A stretch of 64,000 bases of DNA from Galeruca laticollis (taxonomy: Eukaryota > Arthropoda > Insecta > Coleoptera > Chrysomelidae): assembly GCA_963921935.1 (NCBI GenBank), contig OY998176.1:90274910-90338909 (forward strand), written 5' to 3'. The position numbers and the translations under genes were made by a program. Below the pieces are notes generated by a model that worked only from the letters and a program-made list of their open reading frames with translations, was not told the DNA's origin and did no database searches. Shown piece after piece: positions 12,603 through 24,495 of the stretch. Each line of letters starts with the position of its first letter. Position 1 is the first letter of the stretch.

Positions 12603-12605
<3 letters not shown>
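10602..12605. other. AT-rich stretch with no supported gene
   Basis: No protein family is recognisable in any frame. A richer patch at about 11,590-11,730 ends in a fair splice donor (AATGTGAGTAAT) and could be a non-coding exon or a decayed repeat, but nothing supports a choice. An 80-codon plus-strand ORF at 12,187-12,429 is hydrophobic and AT-driven. Confidence 0.5.

Positions 12606-12660
<55 letters not shown>
12606..12660. repeat. (TA)n microsatellite
   Basis: About 27 TA units followed by the repeat end at 12,661-12,780. Confidence 0.95.
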
Positions 12661-12662
<2 letters not shown>

Positions 12663-12780
12663 TTTTTGGATAGTTCTTGGGTATAGGTTTCTTGTGAATA
12701 ATACCAAAATTTTATGACGACGTTTCGCCCATCATAGTAGGCTTTATCAAAATCTGTTTCATTTTGTGGAACAGTACCTA
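12661..12780 (-). repeat. Possible Penelope-like element end
   Basis: Next to a (TA)n tract, the minus strand reads TTGATAAAGCCTACTATGATGGGCGAAACGTCGTC. The GGGCGAAACGTC phrase resembles the hammerhead-bearing ends of Penelope-like elements, but the CTGATGA part of the core is degraded and no RT is nearby. This is a weak call. Confidence 0.3.
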
Positions 12781-13268
12781 CGAGTGGAAAGAATTAAAAT
12801 TAAATTTGGTAGCTTACAATAAAGACATTCACAATTAACAATTAAAAATTAAAAGTCAAAAATTAAAAGGTTTTCCAGCTCACATGCAGGAATAAAATTT
12901 TGAAATTAAGTTTTATTATGGTACGTACCTCGATGTTTACATTTTAATGGTAAAATTAGGAATGGAAAGAATGAAGGTTCTATTATTGTTTTCGTTTTTT
13001 TTTCCTTTTTGAGTAAGTATTCTGGTTTATGTTACTTAGTTTTTCAATGGCAGAGAGATAAGGTGTATATTAATTATTAAAATGGAATATACGAGGTGGT
13101 ACAAAAACTGGAATAATATTCATTGTTTATTTATAGTATTAAGTTGTGATAGATATGGCTTAAATGATTTGTGTCTTGTTTATCATTGACAGTATGCTGT
13201 TCCTTTTTGATGTAAATCATTTCTTTCATCAAGAGTTTTTGGTGATTGTTATCTTGTGCCAGAATTTT

Positions 13269-13270
<2 letters not shown>

Positions 13271-13317
<47 letters not shown>
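13271..13317. repeat. (TA)n microsatellite
   Basis: About 23 TA units; the ORFs that run through it in both directions are artefacts of the repeat. Confidence 0.95.
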
Positions 13318-13319
<2 letters not shown>

Positions 13320-13321
<2 letters not shown>

Positions 13322-13941
13322 CAATGACCATATACTTAAATGTTCCCATTTACATCTGGCCAAAATAGGATCTCAACGTGTTCCAATTGTAGCCTTGTAG
13401 CCTCTAAATGTCCACAAATGGTAACAACGCAATATTTGTTGATCCATTAGTGGCCACTAAAAATGCGCAGGTGGCCACAATAGGATCGTAACATGTTCGA
13501 ATTATAGCCACTAAATGGTTACTAATGGTAAAAAACAGAATTTGTTGATCCCTTTTTGTCCACCCAATTAATTAGTAATCAAAAGTGAAATTAAATAAGT
13601 ATTTGATAGTTTAACATATACTATAAACCTTAATACGTGTCACTACACTTAATTTTTTACAAAGTAACTTCTTACAGATTAAATAAACCTCAAATCAACA
13701 AACCTCGTTCCTTATAGAAAACCGTAAGAAAACAAACTAAACACACTACTGCCACTTCAATCTCATACTGAGAATGCATCGAACGCGGTTGCAGATTTGT
13801 ACAATAGTAGGGGGGGTTAGAAACTTTCTTACTTGGATAATTGCGATAATATATTGTGGAACAGTTATCAGTTATTTTACGTTAAATGCTTAGATGGCCA
13901 CTAATGGTGAAATGGCTACAAATGGTGCTTCTAACCTATTC
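13320..13941. mobile_element. Pogo-family non-coding end with internal tandem repeats
   Basis: Two tandem units of about 114 bp start at 13,358 and 13,472 (GGCCAMAATAGGATC...TTGTTGATCC). The segment closes at 13,920-13,941 with ACAAATGGTGCTTCTAACCT. That is the reverse complement of the phrase at the other pogo end, 6212-6240 (AGGGTAGAAGCACCATTTGT). Both ends also carry many ACCATTWGTGGCCA-like phrases inside. I infer that this is the opposite terminus of the same family, either a separate copy or the distant end of the 6.2-kb element split by insertions. Confidence 0.5.
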
Positions 13942-13964
13942 AAATCTATTTTTGTTAGGTGAGT

Positions 13965-14135
13965 GATCTATGTATTACTCAGATCTATTGATTCTAGTCG
14001 GATATGAGATTTTGTCATGTATTTTAGCAATATGTCTCTTTTCAGAATATCGAAAGCTTGTTTGAAATCTATAAACAGAATGTGGATATTCATATCCTGA
14101 TCGTAAAATTTTCATTTAATTTGGTAATGTAAGAG
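13965..14135 (-). pseudogene. Non-LTR reverse transcriptase scrap (motif A)
   Basis: The minus strand encodes FYDQDMNIHILFIDFKQAFD followed by ILKRDIL, the motif A block (FIDFKQAFD) of an RTE-like or other endonuclease-type LINE RT. Nothing else of the enzyme is recognisable on either side, so this is a 5'- and 3'-truncated fossil. Confidence 0.75.
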
Positions 14136-15003
14136 ATATCAACCAGTTATATTCGAAAATATTTTCATCAACACATTTGAAAAAAAATTACAAAAATGCG
14201 TTACTCAAAATCATTGATTTATTGAGTATGAAAAGTTGATACAATCAAAGTTACTTACCAATGACAGCCACCACTGATGAATGTATCCTATATTTAAACA
14301 CGAAGTCTCTCTCATCCAATTCATTTTACCATTTCCCAACTGGTCATAATCCGAGATAATCCCTAGTCTGTCCACTAAGCGAACAATGTTATTTACAAGA
14401 ACTGTAAGCTCGGCCAACCAAAGGGACAAAAGGTCAAACTAAGGGCCTAAGCAGGAATGTTTGCGGAGATATGGTTCGTTAATGGCATGAGAAATTGATA
14501 CGCTCTAACTATCCCCTTAAATGATGTTGCTGCTTTATGCAGGATGCACCGTATTAGGACGCTTGACCTGAAAGTTCAGATAAAATGCTTTATTGGGAAA
14601 ATCATAGTAAAATGATAGTTTAGGTAATCGATCGTATACTGAAAATAATACGGGAGATTGGCATTAAGTAATATGATCATTCTGGTAATATAAAAGGACG
14701 TAGAATAGTCCACTAACAGGATATCAAATCCGAAGCGGAAAAGTTTCATTATTTCCGCACTGTAGGGAGCCAAAAAACACAATTTCTCAGTATATTAACT
14801 GCATGCTAATGTACTATAGATATTGTTACAACACTACGAGGGTTGTCTTACAAGTTTGAGACCAACAATTAGAGAAATTTTGGTTTTAAATGCCATTTTA
14901 TTGTTTAACAGTGTCTTCTTCCAAGTTAACACATTTTTCCGCTTTTTTTAACCAATCAAAAATAATGCTTTCCGTCTTTCTCTGCAAAATAGGCGTTTAC
15001 ATA

Positions 15004-17994
15004 TCGAGGGCTTAGTGTCACAGAAGCGTATCTGCATATCATTCATTATGAGAAAAACAGAAATAACTAAATTTTTTTTACTAATTCATCTATAACGACT
15101 ATAATGTTAGTAGTACATCTATTTGAGAATAAATATAACTACTTGTTATTCCAGGGACCATGCCAAACCTTCGACGACAAACTTGAAAATGATGAAAAAT
15201 ATCCGAAACTTATCGAAATATTGACAAGAAATTGTAGATACATTTTTGTGACTGTAATATTTTTTTTATTCAATGCAGGTGCGTATCTTGTTATCGATTA
15301 TGATTAGGAGTAAGTGAATAATTAGATATGACTATTATATAACTTAGATTCATTTATTGACTAAACTTTTGCACAGTGGTTATAAATCAATGCTCGAGTA
15401 ATACTTATTCCAAACTAGATGAATAATTCTGATTCTTCAGACGAGTTGTTTTCATTTACGGGATCAGATGATTTTAAAGCCTCGTAGAAAGGGTGATAAT
15501 TCAATCCACAGAGATCTATGAGATCCTTGATTTTTTTCGCATCCATAGGAATGGGTCCATTATATGCTGGTTTCAAACTTTTTCTCGATGATATTGACCG
15601 AACATTGAAAGAAAGAAAGTTTTCTGCATCCATCAGGGTGTGACTATCGGAACTGTATCCAAACCATTTTCAGGAAGTTTATTTTATATCAATCAGTATC
15701 CGTTTTCCTATTTTGAATAGAATGAACCTTCAAAGAATTGAAATCAAGAAACTTCCTCTGATCCATTTCAATAACTTCGTACTTGGAATTCTTGGAAGCT
15801 AACCTGACCACTGTGTACCAGCGTGTAGGATGGAATATGTCAATATTTTTACTTTTCTGCTCAATGTGGGCATATACAGAGTCACATTCCATCTGAGAGT
15901 GTCCAGGTTCGAAGAAAAAATGATTTAGTGTTTCAATTCTCAATTGAACCGTTGCATATAGAAAACTGGAAACCATGTTTATGTTCCTGTTCTGCCCACC
16001 GCAGGTATCAGAGACAAGGTTCACCTCATTCGAATTTTCTAGTTTTACTAAATAGTCCCAGAGGCAAGAAGCAATTCCAATTGAACCTCTTTTAGCAACT
16101 CCTTCGTGCCACATGTAACAAGACGCATGTTTGGTTGCAACATTGAATACGGCTAATCTTCTCTTGTAGAAAATTCTCGGCCCTTTCTTTGATCGAGTTT
16201 TTCATGTTTCTAGCTAGATGTTTTCTCTTCAAATGCATATCTAATTCATCTTGTTCATAATTTTTCTGTTCTGGGCGTCAACTGGTTGAAACTAAAACAT
16301 TTATCGCACATATCTTTCCTAGGAATATGGGAAGAAGTATGGAATTCCGTATTGAAGATATGTCGATAAAACCAAAGCTTTTCAGGTTTAATATTCAACT
16401 CTCGGCATTCATCGAAATATGAATTGTACAACATCTGGAGGTTCATATCACCAGGGAGATACTCCTTATTTGTATATTTACGACAGTAGTGGGATGGCAC
16501 CCTCGGAAATGAGTTTATATGATCTTTAAGGAAAATTCTCGTTTCGTCTGGTCTTTTCAAACCAGGTGAATGATGACCCCTTTTATCTGGTTTTATGATA
16601 TTTTGTCCATTCCTTTTCTTGATGATTCCTCTAACAAACCCTTCAGAAACACCAAACGTCAGTAGAAATTGTTTTTGATAAATTTCCAATTTTTCTTGAT
16701 TCTTTATTAGGTAGTAGCGATTGGTTTTACTCCTTCTTGATTCAACAGAACGGGTTCTCTTGGAATGTTTGTTTTCGTTATCAATTAGGGAACTCAGATA
16801 GATACGATGTTTTTCTAAATCAGCTATGTTCCAATACGCTTCAAATATAACTATTCTTTCCTCTTCGGTGAACTTTTCATTACATTTCTTTTTGCACTTG
16901 GAACAACCTTTCACACTCAGTACACTTGCATTGACATTTTTTCCTGGAAATATACGCATCACCCTTCTGCCGTTTTATTTTTCTCTCATTCCTTTTCCAC
17001 TTCATGGGTTGGGCGATTTTATTTCTTGTCGTTTTTTCACTATTGATGTTCTCAACACTGGCATTACCATTCCTTGGATACAGATCACCATCATTTTGGC
17101 CTGAATATTTATTAAAAATTAGACATACTGTGATTGTATAATAAAACAATTTTTAACTCACCCAAGTCAATGGAAATGTTCCTATCATTATCCATTGCTG
17201 CATAATCAGATGGTGAGAACGTTGGATCTTCCACATAGTCATCCAAGTCATCAGACTCTAGCAAATTGTATTCTTCATCATCTCTCATAATTTGTGGTTG
17301 ATCAACATTGCGACTTTCCAAAACTAAACCTGCAACAAAGTGTTTGAAATCATTTTTATCTTGAATCGATTCTTCACAAAATACTCGATGAAATATACAT
17401 CGTACCTGAAGTAGATGGTACGACCAGGTTATGTCCACTGTATAATATACTATTATCTTCATCCTTGGCACGCGAGTTTGAATTATTTCCTTCTTGATAT
17501 ATTATGATGTCGCCGTCGGTAGTAGTAGACTCTGTATAAGAAATAAATAATTGAATATCAAAATGTTTAAATATGTTCTCTTCTACAAACCAATTCGTTT
17601 CAAAACCATAGCTGCTATTAACTTTCCTCTGAACATTTTACAACCTCTTTCTATCGAAATCACTTCAAAAATGGACGTGAACAATCGAAAACAGACTTAA
17701 TGAAACTTGTAAAAAATAACATTCATTTTATTGGAACACAAGCGTAACAGCTATTACGCTTCCATTTTCTCTAGGAGGGTAAGACTCACACTGGCGTATG
17801 TCCACTTACGCCCATGTGTTCGAAAAAACCTTCGTCAAAATGCACATTCGTCAAATGTTAAAATATTTATATCAATATATATGAGTTCCGCTGTTGTGTC
17901 ACGAAATAGATACACCACTTTTTGACATATGTTGGTCAACCTAACTCAAAATCACTAATGTTGTAGTTATGCCTTTGTGACACTAAGGCCTCGA
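15004..17994 (-). mobile_element. 2,991-bp DNA transposon with TA target duplication
   Basis: The ends are inverted: the left reads TCGAGGGCTTAGTGTCACA and the right, reverse-complemented, TCGAGGCCTTAGTGTCACA (one mismatch in 19). TA flanks both sides (15,002-15,003 and 17,995-17,996). Removing the element and one TA restores a continuous mariner frame, so both boundaries are certain. It holds one multi-exon transposase-like gene on the minus strand. I do not assign a superfamily. Confidence 0.85.
15415..17642 (-). pseudogene. Multi-exon DDE-type transposase-like gene (SDTCGGQNRN family)
   Basis: The gene reads leftwards from an ATG near 17,641 (MFRGKLIAAMVLKR). Introns are visible: an acceptor near 17,531; a donor CAG|GTACGA near 17,406 with acceptor TTGCAG near 17,331; and a donor G|GTGAGTT near 17,162 with acceptor ATTCAG near 17,103. 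Next comes a basic block (WKRNERK) and a Cys-rich CSKCKKKC motif (about 16,890). After that are a long helical region (16,255-16,962) with a C-x2-C near its end, and a core with YMWHEG, SDTCGGQNRN and EPGHSQMECD (15,689-16,114). A tail like that of relatives ends at 15,415. This domain order recurs in insect multicopy genes. The Asp and Glu residues of the core are probably catalytic (inference). Frameshifts near 16,950 and 16,190 break this copy. Confidence 0.7.
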
Positions 17995-18410
17995 TATGTA
18001 ATCACTTCTTTGTTCAATCTCTGTCCTTAAGTCAAATTTTGTTGGTTAACAAACAGGAAAAATTCAATGCGTGCAGGATCTGGAGAACGCGCTGTATGGT
18101 CAAACAATTCAAGTATTCGTGAGTTTTAACCCTTAAGTACTAACCCATTAAAAGACTCACGTTTATACGAATGCACCGTCTGAGGAAAGCGTTAAGAAAA
18201 AAAAAATTTTGCATCAAAATAATTTTTTTGTCATGGAATTATTGAATGGATATTAAAACAATACGAAAAAATCTATCTGATGTTTTTATTGCAAAAATTG
18301 AACCAGAATCATATCCTTCTATCTTTGACACATCTTTATTTGTCAATGCTGTGAAAAACTAAATTACGAAAAAAATTGTAATCATTTATTTTTATAATAA
18401 CGATATATCA

Positions 18411-18671
18411 ACAAATTGACTGTCTCGACCCTTACTTCGTGGAATATGCTCATATTAGTGTTTTTAAATGAAACTCAAGGTATCTAGTTAATTCCACAAT
18501 ATAATACAAGTTATTGAAAATTCTAAAAAATTGACAATTGTTTCGATAAATCATTCTGACGATGATATTGATTTATCGAAACAATTGTCAATTTTTTAGA
18601 ATTTTCAATAACTTGTATTATATTGTGGAATTAACTAGAGACCTTGAGTTTCATTTGAAAACACTAATATA
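18411..18671. repeat. Fold-back repeat with ~100-bp arms
   Basis: Arms at about 18,452-18,551 and 18,571-18,670 are reverse complements with only about three mismatches, around a 19-bp loop. Left of the palindrome is a 41-bp unique side, AATTGACTGTCTCGACCC to ATATGCTCAT. The same arms and the same side sequence recur, inverted, at 52,624-52,808. A transcript would form a long, almost perfect hairpin. Confidence 0.9.
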
Positions 18672-19035
18672 TCAACAAGTATATTAGGCAAGAATATACA
18701 AAAAATTAACAAACTAATAAGCCTAGAATTGGGCTTATTCGCAGCACTTTCTACAAATCTTTTTTGCGCAATCTAAACAAATTGGTCTCTGGCAGTGGAA
18801 GAAAACATAGAAAGTTCTCCTTTCCTTTTTGTAGCGACAAAGTGAGCAGTATTATCTTTTTTCTAGCTTTTCAACTCGAATTTCCAAAGGCTGATTCACC
18901 ACATTTTCAACGCCAAAGATTTCACATATACTTAGTCTCAGTTTCTTCGGTAAACATTTATTTTCCAACCCAATACTTTTTTCTGAGAATATAGCATATT
19001 TTCGAGGTCTCAAATTTCCATTTGATCAGTGGGTT

Positions 19036-22000
19036 TTTTTGTTGTTCAATATGCTTATGAATAAACTTGATACTAAAACTAGAACTGATTTTGAACTTGA
19101 AAATAGTTCAAATTCAGAATTTCCGACTTACAGACAATTAATAACATTCTTAGAAGGTATAGCTTTGGAATTGGTTCAATTTTTTATTAATACTTCATGT
19201 ACCCATGTAGAGAAATCCAAAAACATGTTTCCAAACTCGAAACATTGTAACCAACTTTCAACATCTACATTTGTTGCAAATACACAGCAAAACAGTAGTA
19301 ACTTGAAATTCATATTATGTTCCTCCTCTCACCCACTGTATAAATGTCAATCATTTTTGGCAGGGATGCCACAAGAAAGATTTTCTTTTCCTAGGCAGCA
19401 CCAACTGTTTAGTATCTTCTTTTTCTATTGAAAAGTGTCCATCCACACAAAGATGTAAAATTTGTCGATTTCCTCATCATACAGTGTTACATTTTCCAAA
19501 AAATTCTCCTAATTCTAATCACATTAATAATTCGATTTCCACTTCTGACAATCTCACGAATACTTCTAGTGACAATTCTAGCTCTTCAATCACGAATGTT
19601 CATTGTATTACAAATACTTCAACATTACCACAATCTATGGTTTTATCATTCAGTTGTGAAATGCATATTAAGAATATTAGAGGTAATTTTCGAAAAGTCC
19701 GTGTTTTACTCTTCATGGCGAACTTTATATTTGAAAAATGTATTAGAAAACTTGGGCTTCCTTGAAAACACTGCTCTATTCCCATTGAAGGCCTTTACAA
19801 ATCGTGGCACAGCGCATTGTATCATTAAACCATGTGACGAATAAAATACTGTTTCTTCATTCGAAGCTATTATTATACCTCAAGTTTGTTCTGACCAACC
19901 GAAAATCTTCATTATTCCTGCAGAATTGACATATATTCAAAATTTAAACTTAATTTTGAAATCAGGTCATATATTTGGAAATCCTGATCAACATGTCACT
20001 TTAGAAACTGTTTTTGGTTATATTCTTCAATTATGAACAAATTGCTCCCATTCCTCAAATAATTATTCTTTAAGTTATCATGCATCACTGGACATTAATC
20101 TTGATATACAATTGGAAAGTTTTTGGCAGGTCGAACAGGTTGTCCAAGCTACTTACGCATCCCCAGAAAATAAGAAATGCGAAGAAATGTATGATTTCCA
20201 CTTTTCGAGAAACTTCTGGACGATGTTCGGTATCTTTGCCATTTCGTCAATCTTCTCCCAGTTTCATTGATACTTCCACACAAGGTAATCGGAGATTTTC
20301 AATACTAGAAAATAGATTTTCAAAATCGTCTGAATTACACATCAAATAATGTGAGTTCATGCAAGATTATGCTACCAGTAGACATATGATTCCGGTCCCA
20401 CTAAATGATTATAAATCTTCATCCACTCATTAAATACCCTATGATGCTGACTTAAAAGAACAACTTTCAGGTTCTCAAATAATTTCAAAAATTCGAGTTG
20501 TCTTCGATGGGAGCTTGCGTGATGGTCTCACTCAAAGACACTCTTTTAGTTTGCCCAAAACTTCAACGTTATATTCCTACAATACTTTCAAGATTTCGAT
20601 TTATTTCTCCTGTTTTTGTTTGCGATATAAAGCAAATGTACAGACAACTTAACGTACAAGCACTGTTTTGAAATTATCAAAGAATTCCTTGGCGCTTTAA
20701 GCCCACTGAGCCTCTTCAGGAATTATTTTTGCAAACCGTAGTTTACGGAATTCCGAGTTCTGCGTTTTTAGCTCCATGAACTTTCTAAGAACTGGCCACA
20801 CAAGACCAATCTTGTTTTCCTCGAGCATCCAAAATGACTCATTATCATTTTTACATAGATGATGGCGTGCTTGGAAGCAATAATCTAAGTTCAGCCGTTT
20901 CACTTCAATCTGAATTAATTCAGCTCATGCAGCGAGGTTGTTTTCAATTGAGCATATGGGCAAGTCGATCGCTAAGAATCGTGCAACTTTGAGGAACATT
21001 AACCATCCTTTAATAAAGTGTTAGGGCTCAAATGGGATACTAATATAGACTGTTTTTTTATACATATATTCCCTTTATACCGCCTTGTACAAAACGAAAC
21101 ATCCTGTCTGAAATAAGTCGAGTTTTTGACCCCCTCAGATTTATTTCCCCATATTCTCTACATGCGAAACGTCTTCTACAACAATTGTGGGAATCCTAGG
21201 CTTCCTTGGATAATCCTCCTTCGAAGGATATCTTGGAAGTCTGGTCAAGGTTGGAGATAGAAATGCTGAATTTAGCTAAAATTAAAAATCCGCGCCATGT
21301 AGGTTCCAGTTCTATTTGCCAGATTGAGCTACATGGATTTTATGACGCCTCACAAGCTCGCTATGCCAGTGTTGTCCTTTTTCGAATTCTCGAATCTTCT
21401 GGGATTATGAGAACGTTCCTAATTTGTGCGAAATGTCGAGTATCCCCATTAAAAACCCAATTCAAGTATAGCAAAACTTGAACTTATGGGTTTCGTTCTA
21501 TTGGCCGATCTAATGCACCTTGGTAAATTAAGCTATAGTGACCTAATCGTTTCTAATGCTATTTATACTTAGACAGATTCTAAGGTAACCCTTGCTTGGT
21601 TATTTTCATCTCCACATATATGGGAAACATTGGTAGCTAATAGAGTCAGTCAAGTTCAAGATCTCATTCCCACTGTCTTTGGTATTATGTTCCATCTTCA
21701 CAGAATCCAGCTTTTTGGTGGTCAGGTCCTGCATTTTCAGCTCAGCCTAGTAATACATGGCGTACGCAAACTAATAACAAGTTAAATGTATCTGAAATAT
21801 CTTACGTAGAATGAAGGGTTATACTATCTGCCTGCACTTCCTCTGACAATTTCATTTCTACCCTTTCAAATAGATTTTCCTTTTTAACGAAGGTTACAAT
21901 CTCAGTCTTAAATGAGCTTGGATGTAGATAATGCCTTTGAAATCATTTCAAATTTCATACAACGACATATGTTTTCCTAAAATTAAACATATTCAACTAA

Positions 22001-22330
22001 TACCTAAGCCTTTTAGGAAACTCATTGATTCCTTTGGGTTGCTTAGAGTTGGTGGTCGAATCCTAAATTCGGAGTTTTCCTTTGATGTTAAACATTCTAT
22101 TTTGTTACACAAATCACACCGACTAACCCACTTGATAATTGGAGCAACTCATCAGAAACACTTTTATCCAGGTTTGAAAACATTACACTATTTATTATTA
22201 CAACAATTTTGAAAATTATCTCCACGTAGCACAATTTATAAATGTCTGTAAAGTTGTATCAAATGTTTTCGTTAGAAACCAAGGTCTTACAATCCATATA
22301 TAGCTGATTTGCCCTTACAGATTCTTTTCT
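19036..22330 (+). pseudogene. BEL/Pao LTR-retrotransposon gag-pol, heavily decayed
   Basis: The plus strand gives BEL/Pao landmarks in the correct order, across many frames. A gag stretch MNKLDTKTRTDFEL...PTYRQLITFLE lies at 19,045-19,160, and zinc-knuckle remnants with KCPSTQRCKICRFPHH at 19,430-19,480. The pre-RT region FWQVEQVVQATYASPENK is at 20,120-20,180 and KIRVVFDGS at 20,490-20,520. RT motif A CDIKQMYRQL is at 20,620-20,660, and motif C YIDDGVLG at 20,855-20,880. IAKLELMGFVLLA lies near 21,470, and the integrase N-terminal block LRVGGRILNSEF...KHSILLHKSHRLTHLII at 22,040-22,140. A final ADLPLQILF near 22,310 precedes truncation. No LTRs were found, and at least ten lesions are present. 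Confidence 0.85.
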
Positions 22331-22923
22331 CTTTATAAGTAGCGTTGATGATGTGCTCAATTTTATATACCCAACAGAAACACGGTCCATAGTTTTAAAA
22401 ATACCTATTTGTCTTATAAAATATCTCAAAACAGTGATAATAACTATAAAATGATTTTTTAGCAGGATTTAACTATATTATAAAATAAAACAAAAGACCT
22501 TTTACTTTTAAATAACACTCCGTATATTTTTACTCTTTGAGCAATGATTATTTTTAAATAAAACGTCAAACAATGTACCTTGCTAGTTAGTGTTCACGAC
22601 CCATAAAATGACAAAGATTAATTATTACTTTTTGGTATATTAAAAAAAAACCAATAGGTATGGTCTTGAAGCCTTTCAACAGTAAAATGAAGCGCATTGG
22701 GTATAGATAAGTTCAATGTAAGTCTCCTAATTTTGAGCCAAGGTGTTCTAACGTTGTACAAATTATATTGAGACACTCTATATAATAAAAGTATTCAACA
22801 TTTTTTTAAAATTTATTAGAAATCAACAGATATTGATGAAGCCGCGTGTAATGCAGTTTTTTTTGTTTTAAAAAGTCTTTATTTACAATATTTTGTCGTT
22901 AGCTATTTACAATACATGTACAG

Positions 22924-22926
<3 letters not shown>
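22331..22926. other. AT-rich stretch with no supported gene
   Basis: This lies between the BEL/Pao truncation and a (TA)n tract. Short phrases such as ACACTCCGTATATTTTTAC (about 22,517) resemble common insect transposon ends, but no pair or duplication is seen. Confidence 0.5.

Positions 22927-22992
<66 letters not shown>
22927..22992. repeat. (TA)n microsatellite
   Basis: About 33 TA units, the longest such tract in the window. Confidence 0.97.
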
Positions 22993-22996
<4 letters not shown>

Positions 22997-22999
22997 AAA

Positions 23000-23275
23000 T
23001 CAATAAATATATACAATGCCGATGTCTTGGCAGTCCTGACATAATTGTTTATGTCTGGATACAATTATGGCACCTTGCTCATCGCATAATCCATTAATTC
23101 TGGCTCTACAAATTACTTCGTCCCGTATTGATAAATTTGACTCCACTAGCTATTTCGACTTGTTTTTCCCTGAAAAGCTGCTGAAAAACAGGGTGTGTAA
23201 TGCAGTGTTGAGGAAAAAGTGCAGGAGTGACAGAGAACTCCTTATTTCACTGAAAGACTCCTTGGTGATGTTCAT
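23000..23275 (-). other. Unrecognised 91-codon reading frame with one stop
   Basis: From an ATG at 23,275 the minus strand stays open for 91 codons except for a single TAG about 40 codons in, and closes at a TGA at 23,000. The first half is hydrophobic (LLHFFLNTALHTLFFSSF). The second half is polar and ends with a C-x2-C (LCQDC). The composition is less AT-driven than the surroundings, which is why I list it. I know no family for it. It could be a decayed exon or chance. Confidence 0.2.
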
Positions 23276-23309
23276 CACTATTTTCCTCACTTTGGCAATG
23301 ATAAATTAA

Positions 23310-24489
23310 TTTGAAGAGTTCACTCTCCTGTCAGAGCTTGTTACTTATATTCCTGGAAATATTTACCACTTACATAGTTTTTCCACTGCATTTGCACATG
23401 AAATTCCATTCACAATGCAAATTTTTTACAAAATTGATTTTTAAAATCCCAAAAACACCACAACAGATGTAACTTCCTTGTGAGTGTAGAGAATACATCC
23501 ACAAATTGAACGACAAAAAGAATCCCGACACTACCTCTAAGCGGTACTGACTTTTATAGTCTCATTATAAATTTATATTCTGAAATTCATAGGGATACTT
23601 TCATCATTATTCACTTCTCAATATTTTATCAATTTCAACTTGTCATCTTTAATAGTAATTCAGATTTATCTATGTTAAAATATATTGAACGTATAATAGT
23701 TTTCTAACTTTATATTACTGTTACTTACATTTCTAGTATAGGAACTAATAGCTTTCAGCAGAAAGTAGAATGCGTACAATTAAAACCTTCTCTCATTGCT
23801 CAACAATTCATCAGAATCAAAAATGATATTGGTGTTCCAAGCGATTACAGTTATGGTGTTAGATCAGTTGACAATGAAAAAGTATGAAAATTTGTCACCA
23901 TTTCTGTAGGCAAATTGCAGTAGAACCAATGTTCATTTTATTCCGAGAACATTGTGTATTGTACACTGCAGTTAACAGCAATTTTCATATAATGGACATG
24001 CAATTGGATTTTTTGTAATAATTCTTTTTCAAATCTGAAACTGGGACGAATACGAAAAATCCGAACAATTACACTGAATACTTATATAATATTGCTGGCG
24101 AAATCGCTTTTTATTTTATATCAAAATGTTGACTGTTACCATAGTGACACTACATTCAGTGGCACATGACTGCGACAGGGTGAAATGTTTATGGAAGGTG
24201 ATGAATGGGAGATTTCGAATAATTTCTTCGAAAAAATTGAAATGAAGTTTGATCAATGGGGGAGAGAGTGATTGATCACAAAATATGCAATCATTGTTAA
24301 AACTCATCAAATTATTGACTTGAATAAATTATAAATTGGGTCTATGTCTCTTTATAGATGCAGAAGATAAGCTTGCATTACGTTTTTTCTCGGTAGTTTT
24401 CCGATTCCAATCAGCAAATAATTTTAGATCTCAATAAAAAACGAAATCCGATCTAGCTGATGAATACTTCAGAATAAATTAAATAGAAA
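23310..24489. other. No supported gene; left flank of the Polinton
   Basis: No frame shows recognisable protein similarity. The last bases read into the target duplication ATTAGG at 24,490-24,495. Confidence 0.5.
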
Positions 24490-24495
24490 ATTAGG

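Larger units (their letters stand above)
14837..18170 (-). pseudogene. Mariner transposase 3' remnant, split by another transposon
   Basis: The minus strand from about 18,125 reads RSPDPARIEFFLF and GQRLNKEVIT, matching the mariner SPDLAPSDFFLF block that holds the last catalytic Asp, here lost. After the nested element (15,004-17,994) the same frame continues as VNAYFAEKDGKHYF and ends in FDWLKKAEKCVNLEED, the usual C-terminal tail. Just beyond, TA (14,835-14,836) and CGAGGGTTGTCTTACAAGTTT look like the mariner terminal repeat. The 5' half is missing. It records the exact pre-insertion site of the inner element. Confidence 0.75.

Noticed and set aside
13131..13400. Frames with long Tyr-Ile runs on both strands
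   Set aside because: Translation of the (TA)n microsatellite.
14211..14429. 72-codon minus-strand ORF right of the RT scrap
   Set aside because: No similarity to RT or any other family; not continuous with the motif A frame.
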